The notes under the pieces were generated by a model. That model had not been told where the DNA came from. It did not search any database and was given only the letters and a program-made list of their open reading frames with translations. The translations under genes and the position numbers were made by a program. This document shows, in pieces, positions 16,532 through 25,750 of a stretch of 64,000 nt of DNA. The DNA lies in contig CAVIJT010000002.1 of assembly GCA_963643465.1 (NCBI GenBank), forward strand, positions 186,001-250,000. The letters run 5' to 3'. Numbering within the stretch: position 1 is the first letter of the stretch; each line of letters begins with the position of its first letter. The DNA comes from CAG-411 sp963643465 (GTDB lineage Bacteria; Bacillota; Clostridia; Lachnospirales; Lachnospiraceae).

Positions 16532-17107
16532 TTAAATCAAACCGGCAAATCCACAAAAGGCGATTGCCATAAGACCTGATATAATCAATACAATTGGTGT
16601 TCCCTTAAAAGATTCTGGAATGTCATTATCCTCACATCTTTCCCGAATACCTGCAAGGATCACAATTGCAATGGTAAATCCCACTGCTGTACCAAATCCA
16701 TTTATTACACTTGCTAATACGGAATATTCTTTCTGCACGTTAATTAAAGCAATACCAAGCACTGCACAGTTTGTAGTAATCAATGGAAGATACACACCAA
16801 GGGCACTATATAAACTTTTCATTGTTTTTTTCATAACCATTTCTACAAATTGCACCAAAGCTGCAATTACTAAAATAAATACAATCGTATTTAAGTAAGT
16901 AAGGTTATATGGCACCAATAAAAACTTATATAATAAGCTGGTAATTAGTGATGCCAGAGTAATAACGAAAATAACAGCGGCCCCCATACCTGCTGCTGTG
17001 TTAATTTTTTTAGATACTCCAAGAAACGGACAAATTCCAAGGAACTGACTCAACACAACGTTATTTACTAATGCGGCACTAATCATAATAAGTATTAAAC
17101 TCTGCAT
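16532..17107 (-). CDS. rnfA: Rnf complex membrane subunit RnfA
   Basis: 191-residue, six-TM subunit with the conserved LVNNVVLSQFLGICPFLGVS start and a GTAVGFTIAIVILAGIRE segment. RnfA and RnfE are paralogues inverted in the membrane and together hold an intramembrane iron-sulfur centre through conserved Cys residues. Five bases separate it from rnfE. Confidence 0.96.
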   Translation of the reverse strand: MQSLILIMISAALVNNVVLSQFLGICPFLGVSKKINTAAGMGAAVIFVITLASLITSLLYKFLLVPYNLTYLNTIVFILVIAALVQFVEMVMKKTMKSLYSALGVYLPLITTNCAVLGIALINVQKEYSVLASVINGFGTAVGFTIAIVILAGIRERCEDNDIPESFKGTPIVLIISGLMAIAFCGFAGLI

Positions 17108-17112
17108 CTACA

Positions 17113-17904
17113 TCAATCCTCCTTCTTTTCTTCCGAAGCCGCCTTTGTTTTGGCTGCCTCTGCTGCCTTCGCTTTTGCCTTTGCCACCATCTCTGCTTTT
17201 TCTGCTGCCTTTTGTGCTTCAATTAACCCGTGATTGGCCGCACAAACATCCCCTGCACATGCACCACAATTTCCACCACATTTTAAGGTAGATGCTCCTT
17301 CTACATTGGTAGCCGAAGGCATTTTAAATTTATTCTGCAATGCAGTCAAACATGCTAACACAAAGAATGCTCCCGGTGCCAACACAAAGATTGTAATTGG
17401 CTCATAAGAATCCGGCATAATTCCCAGATTAAATATAGTACCACTTCCAAGAAATTCACGGAATATACCAATCAAGGTAAGTCCCATGGTAAATCCTAAT
17501 CCCATACCAATTCCATCACAGGCAGACAATATTATATTATTCTTAGAGGCATAAGATTCTGCTCTACCTAAAATAATACAGTTTACCACAATCAGCGGAA
17601 TATAAATTCCCAGTGCATCATAAAGACTTGGCACATATGCCTGCAACAACTGTTGTACAATAGTCACTAATGACGCTACAATAACGATAAATGCTGGAAT
17701 ACGCACCTTATCCGGGATTACTTTACGCAATGCTGAAATCAACATATTTGATGCAGTAAGTACCACGGTAGTGGTAAGTCCCATACCCATACCATTAATT
17801 GCAGAAGATGTAACAGCCAATGTAGGACACATTCCAAGCATCAGTACAAATGTTGGATTTTCTTTTACAATACCGTTATATAAACGTTCTGCATACTTAT
17901 TCAT
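17113..17904 (-). CDS. rnfE: Rnf complex membrane subunit RnfE with Cys-rich C-terminal tail
   Basis: 263 residues. The first ~195 form the standard six-TM RnfE (KENPTFVLMLGMCPTLAVTSSA; ILGRAESYASKNN; GMGLGFTMGL). Beyond the usual end is an extra ~65 residues: KCGGNCGACAGDVCAANHG, with five Cys in 14 residues, followed by an Ala/Lys/Glu coiled-coil-like tail ending EEKKED. The family is normally about 200-230 residues. The tail should face the cytoplasm and could bind a metal or cluster (inference). Confidence 0.94.
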   Translation of the reverse strand: MNKYAERLYNGIVKENPTFVLMLGMCPTLAVTSSAINGMGMGLTTTVVLTASNMLISALRKVIPDKVRIPAFIVIVASLVTIVQQLLQAYVPSLYDALGIYIPLIVVNCIILGRAESYASKNNIILSACDGIGMGLGFTMGLTLIGIFREFLGSGTIFNLGIMPDSYEPITIFVLAPGAFFVLACLTALQNKFKMPSATNVEGASTLKCGGNCGACAGDVCAANHGLIEAQKAAEKAEMVAKAKAKAAEAAKTKAASEEKKED

Positions 17905-17943
17905 AACTTCCTCCTAACTGTTTTGATATACATTTTCAGACAA

Positions 17944-18552
17944 CTATGCCTGTGTATATCCATTCTCACTTAAAAAGCCAAGTCCGGCATTGACTGCTTT
18001 TGCCAATGCTTTTGAGGTAATTGTTGCACCACTGATTGCATCAAAAGCATTGTCCTCACCAGCACCATCTTTTGAATATGCAATCTCTGGTCCCTGCAGT
18101 CCTACAAACTGTGACTGGAACTCTTCTGTGGTACAATTGGCTCCAAGTCCGGCTGTCTCACTATGAGATAATATAGATAACCCGGTCATGGTTCCCTCTG
18201 TAGTAACTCCAATGGTAAATGTAATGTCACCACCATATCCTTCTTTTGCAGTTAAACTCATTACATAACCTAATGTATTTCCATCTGCATCCTTTGCTTC
18301 CAAAACTTCCGTTACTTCCGCTCCATCAAACGTTGCAGATGCCAACTTATCATTTAATTCACTATTTTCTTCAAACTTGCTGCTATCCGCAAATACAACC
18401 TGATATGCTTCTTCTTTTGCCTTTAATTCAGACTCGGCAATTGGTTCTAAGGTAATCTGATTCACTAAACCAAGCAATCCACCGGCAATCAATGTAATCA
18501 GAAACAAAATCAGTGCATCTTTTAGGATACTTGACTTTTTCTTTTCAGCCAT
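17944..18552 (-). CDS. rnfG: Rnf complex flavoprotein subunit RnfG
   Basis: 202 residues from the ATG at 18552, chosen because GGGAGG precedes it. One N-terminal TM (ALILFLITLIAGGLLGLV) anchors an extracytoplasmic FMN-binding domain. The flavinylation motif SGATITS is at about residue 174, with the Thr at ~177 expected to carry covalent FMN via ApbE; ApbE is not in this window. SHSETAGLGA is also typical. Confidence 0.95.
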   Translation of the reverse strand: MAEKKKSSILKDALILFLITLIAGGLLGLVNQITLEPIAESELKAKEEAYQVVFADSSKFEENSELNDKLASATFDGAEVTEVLEAKDADGNTLGYVMSLTAKEGYGGDITFTIGVTTEGTMTGLSILSHSETAGLGANCTTEEFQSQFVGLQGPEIAYSKDGAGEDNAFDAISGATITSKALAKAVNAGLGFLSENGYTQA

Positions 18553-18588
18553 GACAACCTCCCTCTGCATGTATTTTCATGCGGCAAT

Positions 18589-19563
18589 TTACTTCTCTTT
18601 CTTTGCTTTCACATAACCAAATGGTTTTGGCATTGTCACTTTCTCAATAAGCGGTACTAATAAATTACAGAAAATAATTGCATAAGAAACACCTTCTGCA
18701 GAACCGCCAAAGATTCGGAATACACCTGTAAGTACACCAAGACAAATACCAAACACAATCTTTCCATTCTTAGTAATCGGACTCGTCACGTAATCAGTTG
18801 CCATGAAAAATGCACCTAATAACAATCCACCACCACAAAGTTCCGCAGCCAAATAGGTAATATCAAACCCATAACCACCAAATAATAATACAAAGATGGA
18901 AAAAGTAGCAAGATAACACACTGGTATTTCCCAAGTAATAATTCTTCGAATAAATAAGTACGCTGCACCAATTAAAATAGCAAGTGCAGAAGTCTCACCA
19001 ATAGTTCCCCCAATATTTCCAAGGAACATATTAAGAAGACTGGTTCCATTCTGTGTCAATGTATCTACCACATTTACCGAATGGTCTGCATTCTTAATCA
19101 ATGCAAGAGGCGTAGCTGATGTAATTCCATCTAACGTAAACGTAGTCATTCTTCCAGTAAAAGAAATCAACAGAAAACATCTTGCCCCCAATGCAGGATT
19201 CATAAAATTCTGTCCCAATCCACCAAATACCTGCTTTACTACTATGATTGCAAATACGCCACCTAACATAGCAATCCAAATAGGGATGGAAGGTGGCAAG
19301 TTCATTGCAAGAAGCAAACCGGTAACTAATGCACTATAATCCCCAGTTGTAATTGGCTTTTTCATCAATTTCTCATAAATATATTCCGTTAATACACACG
19401 TAGCTGCTGTTACAACTAATAACAACAACGCATCTAACTTAAATACCCAGCATCCAGCCAAACAAGCAGGAAGCAAAGCAATTACCACATCACGCATAAT
19501 CGTCTTTGTGGAATCTTTGGACCGAACGTGTGGAGAAGCGGATACGTTATACAATTCACTCAC
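18589..19563 (-). CDS. rnfD: Rnf complex membrane flavoprotein RnfD
   Basis: 324 residues with multiple TMs. The DGITSATPLAL motif places the FMN-linked Thr near residue 151, and NFMNPALGARCFLLISF precedes it. It starts with GTG at 19561-19563, eight bases after GAGGAGG. RnfD carries flavins on the outer side and is thought to form part of the ion path (H+ or Na+). Confidence 0.95.
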   Translation of the reverse strand: MSELYNVSASPHVRSKDSTKTIMRDVVIALLPACLAGCWVFKLDALLLLVVTAATCVLTEYIYEKLMKKPITTGDYSALVTGLLLAMNLPPSIPIWIAMLGGVFAIIVVKQVFGGLGQNFMNPALGARCFLLISFTGRMTTFTLDGITSATPLALIKNADHSVNVVDTLTQNGTSLLNMFLGNIGGTIGETSALAILIGAAYLFIRRIITWEIPVCYLATFSIFVLLFGGYGFDITYLAAELCGGGLLLGAFFMATDYVTSPITKNGKIVFGICLGVLTGVFRIFGGSAEGVSYAIIFCNLLVPLIEKVTMPKPFGYVKAKKEK

Positions 19564-19577
19564 GTTTTTTTCCTCCT

Positions 19578-20903
19578 CTACGATTTCTTTCTTCGAGCGT
19601 CCATAACACTTTTTCTCGTCTGTTTAAAAGACTGTGTCAATCTGCGCTTTGCCGGACAGACATAAGTACAGGAACCACATTCGTAACATTCCATTCCATA
19701 TACTTTTTCAAATCCATCGTTATCAAACTTTTCTGCGTATTCCAACATTTTCTGAGGAACCAGCTTACTTGGACATACCGACACGCAGCGACCACAACGA
19801 ATACATGCCGTTGGTTCAAATTCTGCCACTTCATCTTTTGTCATACAAAGCAATGCAGAAGAAGTTTTCATCACTGGCACATCAATGTCAAACAATGCCA
19901 TTCCCATCATTGGACCACCTGATACAATCTTTACAGTATCTTCACTGCATCCTCCAGCTTGCTCTAACACCTCTTTGTAACTCATACCAGTTGGAACTTC
20001 AAAGTTCTGCGGATGTTTTGCTCCATCTCCAGTAACTGTTACAATTCGACGTATCAAAGGAATACGTTTGCATACCGCGTGATAAATAGAAATCACAGTA
20101 TCAATGTTGTTCACCACACAACCTGCATCTGCAGGAAGCATCTTTGAATTAATCATGCGACCAGTAGCTGCATAAATCAAAGTTCTCTCTGCTCCTTGTG
20201 GATATTTTGTCTTAAGCACTTTCACAGAAATTCTGTCCTCACCCATAGTCTCCTTTTCCAACGCACGAATTGCCTCAGGCTTATTATCCTCAATACAGAT
20301 ATAACCCACTGCATTTGGAAATAAAGACAATATAACCTTCAATCCACCTACAATCTTTTCAGGACACTCTAACATCATGCGGTAATCAGAAGTAAGATAT
20401 GGCTCACACTCTGCACCATTTACCAAAATGTAATCAATTGCCTGATCATCTTTTGGTGCCAGTTTTACATGAGTAGGAAAACCAGCTCCACCCATACCCA
20501 CAATTCCGGCTTTTTTGATAATATCGCGAATCTCATCTTTACTAAGTTTGGTATAATCTCGATCCTCTCCAAAACCTTCCACTGTGGTATACTCATTATC
20601 ATTCTCAATAATGACAGAATTCACCATATTTCCAGATACTGTAAGTCTTGGTTCAATCTTCTTAACAGTTCCAGAAACTGCACTACAAATGTCTGTAGAT
20701 ACAAACCCTCCTGCTTCTCCAATGGTTTGCCCAACTAAAATTTTATCTCCCGGTTGAACCACAGGGTTAGCTGGCGCACCTATGTGCTGTGAAAGCGGAT
20801 ACACCACTTCTCCCACGGGCTGTATCTTTTTAACCGGCAAATCTTTCGACAAATCCTTGCCATCAAAAGGATGAGTTCCACCTTTAAACGTTGCGCCTCT
20901 CAT
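19578..20903 (-). CDS. rnfC: Rnf complex NADH-interacting subunit RnfC
   Basis: 441 residues from the ATG at 20903 (GGAAGGAG upstream; an in-frame codon 19 residues earlier lacks one). The NADH/FMN-binding region includes GMGGAGFPTHVKL and ILVNGAECEPYLTSDYRMM. Two [4Fe-4S] motifs lie near the C-terminus: CIRCGRCVSVCP and CYECGSCTYVCP. RnfC is the soluble NAD(H) site of ferredoxin:NAD+ oxidoreductase. First gene of rnfCDGEAB. Confidence 0.96.
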   Translation of the reverse strand: MRGATFKGGTHPFDGKDLSKDLPVKKIQPVGEVVYPLSQHIGAPANPVVQPGDKILVGQTIGEAGGFVSTDICSAVSGTVKKIEPRLTVSGNMVNSVIIENDNEYTTVEGFGEDRDYTKLSKDEIRDIIKKAGIVGMGGAGFPTHVKLAPKDDQAIDYILVNGAECEPYLTSDYRMMLECPEKIVGGLKVILSLFPNAVGYICIEDNKPEAIRALEKETMGEDRISVKVLKTKYPQGAERTLIYAATGRMINSKMLPADAGCVVNNIDTVISIYHAVCKRIPLIRRIVTVTGDGAKHPQNFEVPTGMSYKEVLEQAGGCSEDTVKIVSGGPMMGMALFDIDVPVMKTSSALLCMTKDEVAEFEPTACIRCGRCVSVCPSKLVPQKMLEYAEKFDNDGFEKVYGMECYECGSCTYVCPAKRRLTQSFKQTRKSVMDARRKKS

Positions 20904-21450
20904 TCTACACTCCTTCCTTGTCTGTAAGAAAATCCTGTCATTGTCCGTATTATCAAACAATTACACCTCATTTTCATTCAGACACTGTTCTTTCTTACTT
21001 TTAAATTGAAATTTTCAAAATCCTTGGCATTTTTTGTCAAAAATCATTAATTCCTCTTATATTTTATCGCATTTCATCCACAAAATAAACAAGAAATTAA
21101 TGTTTTCCCCTACTATTTCCAAACTATTTGTTATTCATTTAATATAAAATTGATAGAAATACATCAAAAAAATAGTTTGATAAATCTCCACTTTTAACAA
21201 ATCTCCCCTTTAAAACTGCACAATTTCTCCAAATAGAAACTCTTTTTTATTGGCAATCTTAACAGAAACCCCAAATAATATTGTAATAATTATCCAAATT
21301 TCTTTCAAAAACCTTAATTTTATTGCTTTTTTGACGGATTTTTGTTAAAATGTGTTTGTTGCGTTGTTTAAAATATGCACGAAGAACAACGAAGAGGAAA
21401 CAAGGAAACTATTATGCTTATGTAATAAAAGCAGGAAAGGAACTACTTTT
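20904..21450. other. 547-bp AT-rich spacer between divergent rnfC and the CHAP-like gene
   Basis: No coding frame of merit. Two weak rnf promoter candidates are seen on the minus strand: TTGACA (21035-21040) with a poor -10 TGAAAA, and TTGATG (21162-21167) with TATTAA (21139-21144), both with 17-bp spacing. A 10-bp inverted repeat CAAACTATTT (21120-21129) / AAATAGTTTG (21170-21179) surrounds the second candidate and could be a regulator site. Confidence 0.4.
21323..21351 (+). promoter_or_regulatory. Promoter of the CHAP-like gene
   Basis: -35 TTGCTT (21323-21328), 17-bp spacer, -10 TAAAAT (21346-21351), about 100 bp upstream of the ATG at 21451. Confidence 0.5.
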
Positions 21451-22023
21451 ATGAAAACAACAATCAAACGATTGCTTACTATTTTTACAGCAATCGCAAT
21501 ATTGGCAACAATAGTCACACCAAGCGGAATCACAACAAATGCTTCTAGTATTTATAAGACAAAGCAGATTTCGATTACAAAAAATGCGCGTCAGGTGGTA
21601 GATAGTCTGGATGGGGTAAAGGCTTACTACCGTAAGGGAGGAAATGATGGAAGCAACAAATTTTATTCTTGTGCAGCTTACGTAAAGAGATATTATAAGA
21701 CTGTATACGGGAAAGACGTTTATAATTTGTTCTATAATCGTACTCCTCAAACATCTGACGATAGTTTTGTTAAGGTAAAAAAACCACAGATTGGCGACAT
21801 TGTCGCTATGAACACAGGTCACGGAACTACCCATTGGGCAATTGTTAAAAAGGTAAACAAAAACGGAACTGTAACCCTAATTGAGCAAAACTGGAAATGG
21901 ACTCAGGGTGGCTCAACAAAGAGTGTTTTAAACCGTAAAGTAAAATGCTCCAAGGTTCGTTTTTACCGTTTAGAAAGCGAAAATAATACTACTGTTGTTT
22001 CACTAACCGTAGAAGAAGAATAA
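21451..22023 (+). CDS. Secreted CHAP-like (NlpC/P60-clan) protein
   Basis: 190 residues. The Sec signal peptide MKTTIKRLLTIFTAIAILA ends near TNASS. The mature domain has a probable Cys-His-Asn/Asp triad: NKFYSCAAYVKRYY (Cys), GTTHWAIVKKV (His) and TLIEQNWKW (Asn), with QIGDIVAMN before the His, as in CHAP amidase/endopeptidases. ATG 21451 was chosen because GCAGGAAAGGA precedes it and the signal peptide begins there. It probably cleaves peptidoglycan peptides. It carries no wall-binding module. Confidence 0.7.
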   Translation: MKTTIKRLLTIFTAIAILATIVTPSGITTNASSIYKTKQISITKNARQVVDSLDGVKAYYRKGGNDGSNKFYSCAAYVKRYYKTVYGKDVYNLFYNRTPQTSDDSFVKVKKPQIGDIVAMNTGHGTTHWAIVKKVNKNGTVTLIEQNWKWTQGGSTKSVLNRKVKCSKVRFYRLESENNTTVVSLTVEEE

Positions 22024-22031
22024 AATATCAG

Positions 22032-22070
22032 AAAGAGCACCTTGTCTAGTTTGCAATGTGCTCTTTTTTA
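22032..22070. terminator. Bidirectional terminator
   Basis: AAAGAGCAC and GTGCTCTTT pair around a 17-nt loop, followed by TTTTTT. It lies between the CHAP-like gene and convergent spoIIID. Confidence 0.8.
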
Positions 22071-22073
22071 TTT

Positions 22074-22343
22074 TCAAGAAGAAATTTTTTCCTCTCTGTG
22101 ATGTTCATATTTTTCTTTTGTAGCCATTCCTCCACGAATATGCCGTTCCAGTTTGTTTACATCCAACACTTTTCTCACTTCTTTGGCAAGGGATGGATTA
22201 ATCGACTGCAATCGTTCCACGCAGTCTTTATGTGCAGTGCTTTTACTAATTCCAAACTGTTTGGCTGCCTGCCGCACTGTAGCATTTTCATGAATAATGT
22301 ATCTGGCAATTCCAACAGCCCTCTCTTCAATATAGCTTTTCAT
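22074..22343 (-). CDS. spoIIID: Sporulation regulator SpoIIID
   Basis: 89-residue mother-cell transcription factor acting between sigma-E and sigma-K. The helix-turn-helix is TVRQAAKQFGISKSTAHKDCVERL, and the basic C-terminal helix KEVRKVLDVNKLERHIRGG gives DNA contacts, exactly as in the family. MKSYIEERAVGIARYI is the conserved start. Its presence marks the organism as from a spore-forming lineage. Confidence 0.96.
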   Translation of the reverse strand: MKSYIEERAVGIARYIIHENATVRQAAKQFGISKSTAHKDCVERLQSINPSLAKEVRKVLDVNKLERHIRGGMATKEKYEHHREEKISS

Positions 22344-22373
22344 ATAACCCCTCTGGATAAAACCATTTTTTTC

Positions 22374-22402
22374 ATTCTATGAGAGAAGGAAATAATCTAT
22401 TC
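22374..22402 (-). promoter_or_regulatory. Sigma-E-like promoter of spoIIID
   Basis: On the minus strand CATAGAAT (22374-22381) resembles the sigma-E -10 (CATACAAT-type) and GAATAGAT (22395-22402) contains an ATA core like its -35, spacer 13 bp. It lies 31 bp upstream of spoIIID. spoIIID is a sigma-E gene in Bacillus and Clostridium, so position and pattern agree. Confidence 0.45.
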
Positions 22403-22421
22403 GTTTTGCAATGGATTTTTA

Positions 22422-22430
22422 TGCTATAAT
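22422..22430 (+). promoter_or_regulatory. Extended -10 promoter of the YprB-like gene
   Basis: TGCTATAAT is an extended -10 (TG-n-TATAAT) 37 bp before the ATG at 22467. No good -35 is present, as is usual for extended -10 promoters. Confidence 0.5.
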
Positions 22431-22466
22431 GGTATGTAATCAACACCAGAAAGGCGGTTATCTTCC

Positions 22467-23585
22467 ATGAAAACAATTGAGACATTTTGCGACAAAGAAT
22501 TATCTTACCCATTTCCCTTTCCAAAAGAAGAGATTCTATTTTTTGACATCGAAACCACAGGTTTTTCTCCAAAAACAAGCGCTTTATACTTAATCGGTGT
22601 ATTGTTTTTTAAAGAAGGTCAATGGAAATGTATACAATGGTTTGCAGATGATTATTCCAGCGAATCGTCTATTCTTTCCGCCTTTTTCTCATTTTTGCAA
22701 CATTTCAAATATTTGATTCACTTTAACGGTTCTACTTTTGACCTTCCATTTATCCAGAAAAAATGTATGCAGCATGGGTTAGAAGGAGATATTTACACTT
22801 TTTCTAATGTAGAAAGTCTGGATTTGTACAAAGAAATTTTTCCTCATAGAAAAAGGATTGCACTTTCAAATTTGAAACAGAAATCTTTAGAAACGTTCCT
22901 CCAAATAGAACGGGAAGATACCTATACAGGCAAAGAACTTATTACATTTTATCAAAACTATCTAAAAGCAATAAAACTTCAGGAACAAAACCAGGCACAA
23001 GAACTGGAATATTTCTTATTGCTGCACAATCGAGATGATTTAGTGGGAATGTTACAATTTTCTTCTCTTATGTATTTAGTGGATTTGCTCAATGGAAACA
23101 TATCTTTCTTATCTTTCAATGTGGAACAGGAAGATACGATTGTTATATTTCGAGGCAGACTACCTTTCCATTTTCCTGCTACCTACCAATGGAAAGGTCC
23201 TACTTCCCTTTTATCCATTACCGATGACACACTAACTCTGATTCTCTCTGCCTACACAACAAAACTGAAATATTTTTATCCCAATTACAAAGAATATTTC
23301 TATCTTCCAGCAGAAGATACCGCTATTCATAAAAGCGTGGCATCCTATGTGGATAAAGAATTTCGCCAAAAAGCCACAAAGGACACTTGTTATATGAAAC
23401 AGTCCGGACTATTTCTTCCTGCCTATTCTCCCAAATTGTATCCGCTATTTCAAGAAAACAGGCAGGCAAAAGAACAATTTCTTTTACTAAATGAGGATTT
23501 TTTCGCAGATGAAAACTTGCAACTGCTTTACATCCAAAGTTTTTTAAAGCACTGTCCTGACTTATGTTTAGAAAAAATAGTTTAA
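22467..23585 (+). CDS. YprB-like RNase H-fold exonuclease domain protein
   Basis: 372 residues. The N-terminal ~200 form a DEDD-type 3'-5' exonuclease fold: LFFDIETTGFSP (Asp/Glu), LIHFNGSTFDLPFIQ, and LLHNRDDLVGMLQFS (His/Asp). This matches the ribonuclease H-like family typified by B. subtilis YprB. The C-terminal half has no recognised motif. Substrate and role are not established for this family. It stands alone between spoIIID and pepT. Confidence 0.8.
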   Translation: MKTIETFCDKELSYPFPFPKEEILFFDIETTGFSPKTSALYLIGVLFFKEGQWKCIQWFADDYSSESSILSAFFSFLQHFKYLIHFNGSTFDLPFIQKKCMQHGLEGDIYTFSNVESLDLYKEIFPHRKRIALSNLKQKSLETFLQIEREDTYTGKELITFYQNYLKAIKLQEQNQAQELEYFLLLHNRDDLVGMLQFSSLMYLVDLLNGNISFLSFNVEQEDTIVIFRGRLPFHFPATYQWKGPTSLLSITDDTLTLILSAYTTKLKYFYPNYKEYFYLPAEDTAIHKSVASYVDKEFRQKATKDTCYMKQSGLFLPAYSPKLYPLFQENRQAKEQFLLLNEDFFADENLQLLYIQSFLKHCPDLCLEKIV

Positions 23586-23600
23586 CCCTCTATTCTTCTT

Positions 23601-24827
23601 CTAATTTTGTTGTGCAATGGCTAACAATAAACTTACAATCTTTTCCATGGACTCTACTACACAATATTCATATCTTCCATGATAGTTATGTCCACCTGTA
23701 CATATATTCGGGCATGGCAGTCCCATAAAGGAAAGCCTTGCCCCATCTGTACCGCCTCGAATAGGCTGCACCTTCGGCTCTATCCCCACTTCTTTCATAC
23801 AAGAAATCACTTGATCGACAAGATAAAAATATTCTGGTACAATCTTCTCTTTCATATTGTAATAAGAATCTTCCATCTCTGTAATCACTGTTCCCTCTCC
23901 ATATTTTTGGTTTAAAAAATGTGTAATGTGATTTACGAATTCCTTCTTTTGTTCAAATTTTTGTCTATCGTGATCCCGAATAATATAGGTAAGCGTCGCC
24001 TTTTCCACATCTCCTTCCATTCCCGTTAAATGATAAAAACCTTCATATCCCTCTGTATAAGATGGTTTTTGTTCTCTAGGAAAATTCTGCTCAAACTCCA
24101 TAGCAATCAACGCAGCATGTTTCATTTTATTTTTAGCTTCTCCCGGATGAACAGTAGTTCCATGGACCGTAATCTTTGCCCAGGCAGCATTAAAATTTTC
24201 ATATTCTAATTCTCCAATTCCGCCTCCATCCACTGTATATGCCACATCTGCACCAAATTGCTCCAAATCAAAATAATCTACACCAGCTCCAATTTCCTCA
24301 TCCGGTGTAAAGGCAATGGCAATCTCCCCATGTTCCAATTCCGGATGGGCAATTAAATATTCTGCCATGGTCATAATTTCAGCAACACCTGCTTTATCAT
24401 CAGCCCCAAGAAGTGTAGTTCCATCTGTAACAATCAAACTTTGCCCCACATATTCTAACAGTTCTGGAAACTGTTTCGGACTTAATACAATCTGCTTTTC
24501 TTCCTGTAACAAAATATCTTTTCCGTCATAACGCTCAACAATTCTTGGTTTAACATTTGCTCCGGAAGTTTCCGGTGAGGTATCCATATGTGCAATAAAT
24601 CCAATAACCTGCTTCTTTTTTCCCCCATCTGTGGCAGGAATTCTAGCATACACATATCCATATTTCTCATCCATCTTTACTTCACTTGCGCCCATTGTCT
24701 GCAATTCTTCTGCCAAACATGCCGCAAACCTTTTTTGCTTTTCTGTACTTGGAAACGTACTTGCATTTTCACTTGATTGGGTATCCATCTTTACATATCT
24801 TAGAAACTTTTCTATTACATTTGTCAT
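23601..24827 (-). CDS. pepT: Peptidase T (tripeptide aminopeptidase, M20B)
   Basis: 408-residue dizinc aminopeptidase that removes N-terminal residues from tripeptides. Metal-site motifs are GFIAHMDTSPE (His-x-Asp), LLGADDKAGVAEIM (bridging Asp), FTPDEEIGAG (catalytic and ligand Glu) and the C-terminal ICTGGHNYHGRYE. Full family length. It is monocistronic. Confidence 0.95.
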   Translation of the reverse strand: MTNVIEKFLRYVKMDTQSSENASTFPSTEKQKRFAACLAEELQTMGASEVKMDEKYGYVYARIPATDGGKKKQVIGFIAHMDTSPETSGANVKPRIVERYDGKDILLQEEKQIVLSPKQFPELLEYVGQSLIVTDGTTLLGADDKAGVAEIMTMAEYLIAHPELEHGEIAIAFTPDEEIGAGVDYFDLEQFGADVAYTVDGGGIGELEYENFNAAWAKITVHGTTVHPGEAKNKMKHAALIAMEFEQNFPREQKPSYTEGYEGFYHLTGMEGDVEKATLTYIIRDHDRQKFEQKKEFVNHITHFLNQKYGEGTVITEMEDSYYNMKEKIVPEYFYLVDQVISCMKEVGIEPKVQPIRGGTDGARLSFMGLPCPNICTGGHNYHGRYEYCVVESMEKIVSLLLAIAQQN

Positions 24828-24945
24828 TTCTTACTCCTCTTTTCTTCTACTCATAACCCAATGGACAAATCCACTCTAACTCCCAAAACCCTTCCTATAT
24901 GATGGGCTTTCTCTATAGGATTATCTCTATCCTATGAGAAAAAAT

Positions 24946-24975
24946 GAGCCTGGAAATACTAGTATTTCCAAGCTC
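24946..24975. terminator. Terminator after thrH
   Basis: GAGC and GCTC flank an interrupted stem TGGAAATACT/AGTATTTCCA, with A-rich sequence on the left giving Ts on the minus strand. A second perfect 7-bp hairpin ATAGGAT/ATCCTAT lies at 24915-24935. Confidence 0.75.
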
Positions 24976-24983
24976 TACTCTGT

Positions 24984-25589
24984 TTATCCTAATACTTCTT
25001 TTTTTATTGCTGCCATTAATTCGTCATAAGTCTCAAATGCAGGCAATTCTGGATGATCTGCTTTAATCTTATCTGGACTCTTGAATAGGAAGCCAGCTTT
25101 ACTTGCCTCTATCATACCTAAATCATTGTAACTGTCACCACTTGCAATTGTCTCATATCCAATAGACTGTAATGCCTTTACCGTAGTAAGTTTAGACTGA
25201 TCACATCTCATTTTAAATCCAGTAACCTCGCCGTTATCTGCAACTTCCAAAGAGTTACAGAAAATAGTAGGCCATCCCAATTTTTCCATTAACGGTGTAG
25301 CAAACTGTGTAAATGTATCACTGATAATGATTACCTGACAGAATGAACGAAGTTCATCCAAAAATTCCTTTGCTCCCGGCATAGGGTCAATCTTTGCAAT
25401 CGTTTCCTGAATCTCTTTCAATCCAAGTCCATGCTCTTTTAAAATATCAATACGATATTGCATCAACTTTCCATAATCCGGCTCATCACGAGTGGTCTTC
25501 TTCAATTCTGGAATTCCAGTTGCCTCTGCAAATGCAATCCAAATTTCTGGTACCAAAACACCTTCTAAATCCAAGCAAGTAATATACAT
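24984..25589 (-). CDS. thrH: Bifunctional phosphoserine phosphatase/homoserine phosphotransferase ThrH
   Basis: 201-residue HAD-family enzyme. Motif I is CLDLEGVLVPEIWIAFA, with the DLE form typical of ThrH rather than classical DxD SerB. Motif II is VIIISDTFTQF, and motif IV region is IASGDSYNDLGMIEAS. In Pseudomonas ThrH hydrolyses phosphoserine and can move phosphate to homoserine. It probably completes serine synthesis here. Single gene with its own terminator. Confidence 0.93.
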   Translation of the reverse strand: MYITCLDLEGVLVPEIWIAFAEATGIPELKKTTRDEPDYGKLMQYRIDILKEHGLGLKEIQETIAKIDPMPGAKEFLDELRSFCQVIIISDTFTQFATPLMEKLGWPTIFCNSLEVADNGEVTGFKMRCDQSKLTTVKALQSIGYETIASGDSYNDLGMIEASKAGFLFKSPDKIKADHPELPAFETYDELMAAIKKEVLG

Positions 25590-25722
25590 CTTTTATCCTC
25601 CATCTTTACCTATTCTATTCTATGTATGTACCTTTGTAATGCTCTGAATTTGTACAAAACAACCTCCTAAGCATCACTGTTCTTGATTATAACATATTTC
25701 CTTTTTCTCTTCAATTCTATCG

Positions 25723-25750
25723 TTACATATTTCTATTTATGGGTTATAAT
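25723..25750 (+). promoter_or_regulatory. Promoter reading through the structured element into the G1P dehydrogenase gene
   Basis: -35 TTACAT (25723-25728) and consensus -10 TATAAT (25745-25750), spacer 16 bp. Transcription from about 25757 would produce a ~235-nt leader that contains nearly the whole element at 25750-25968. Confidence 0.55.
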
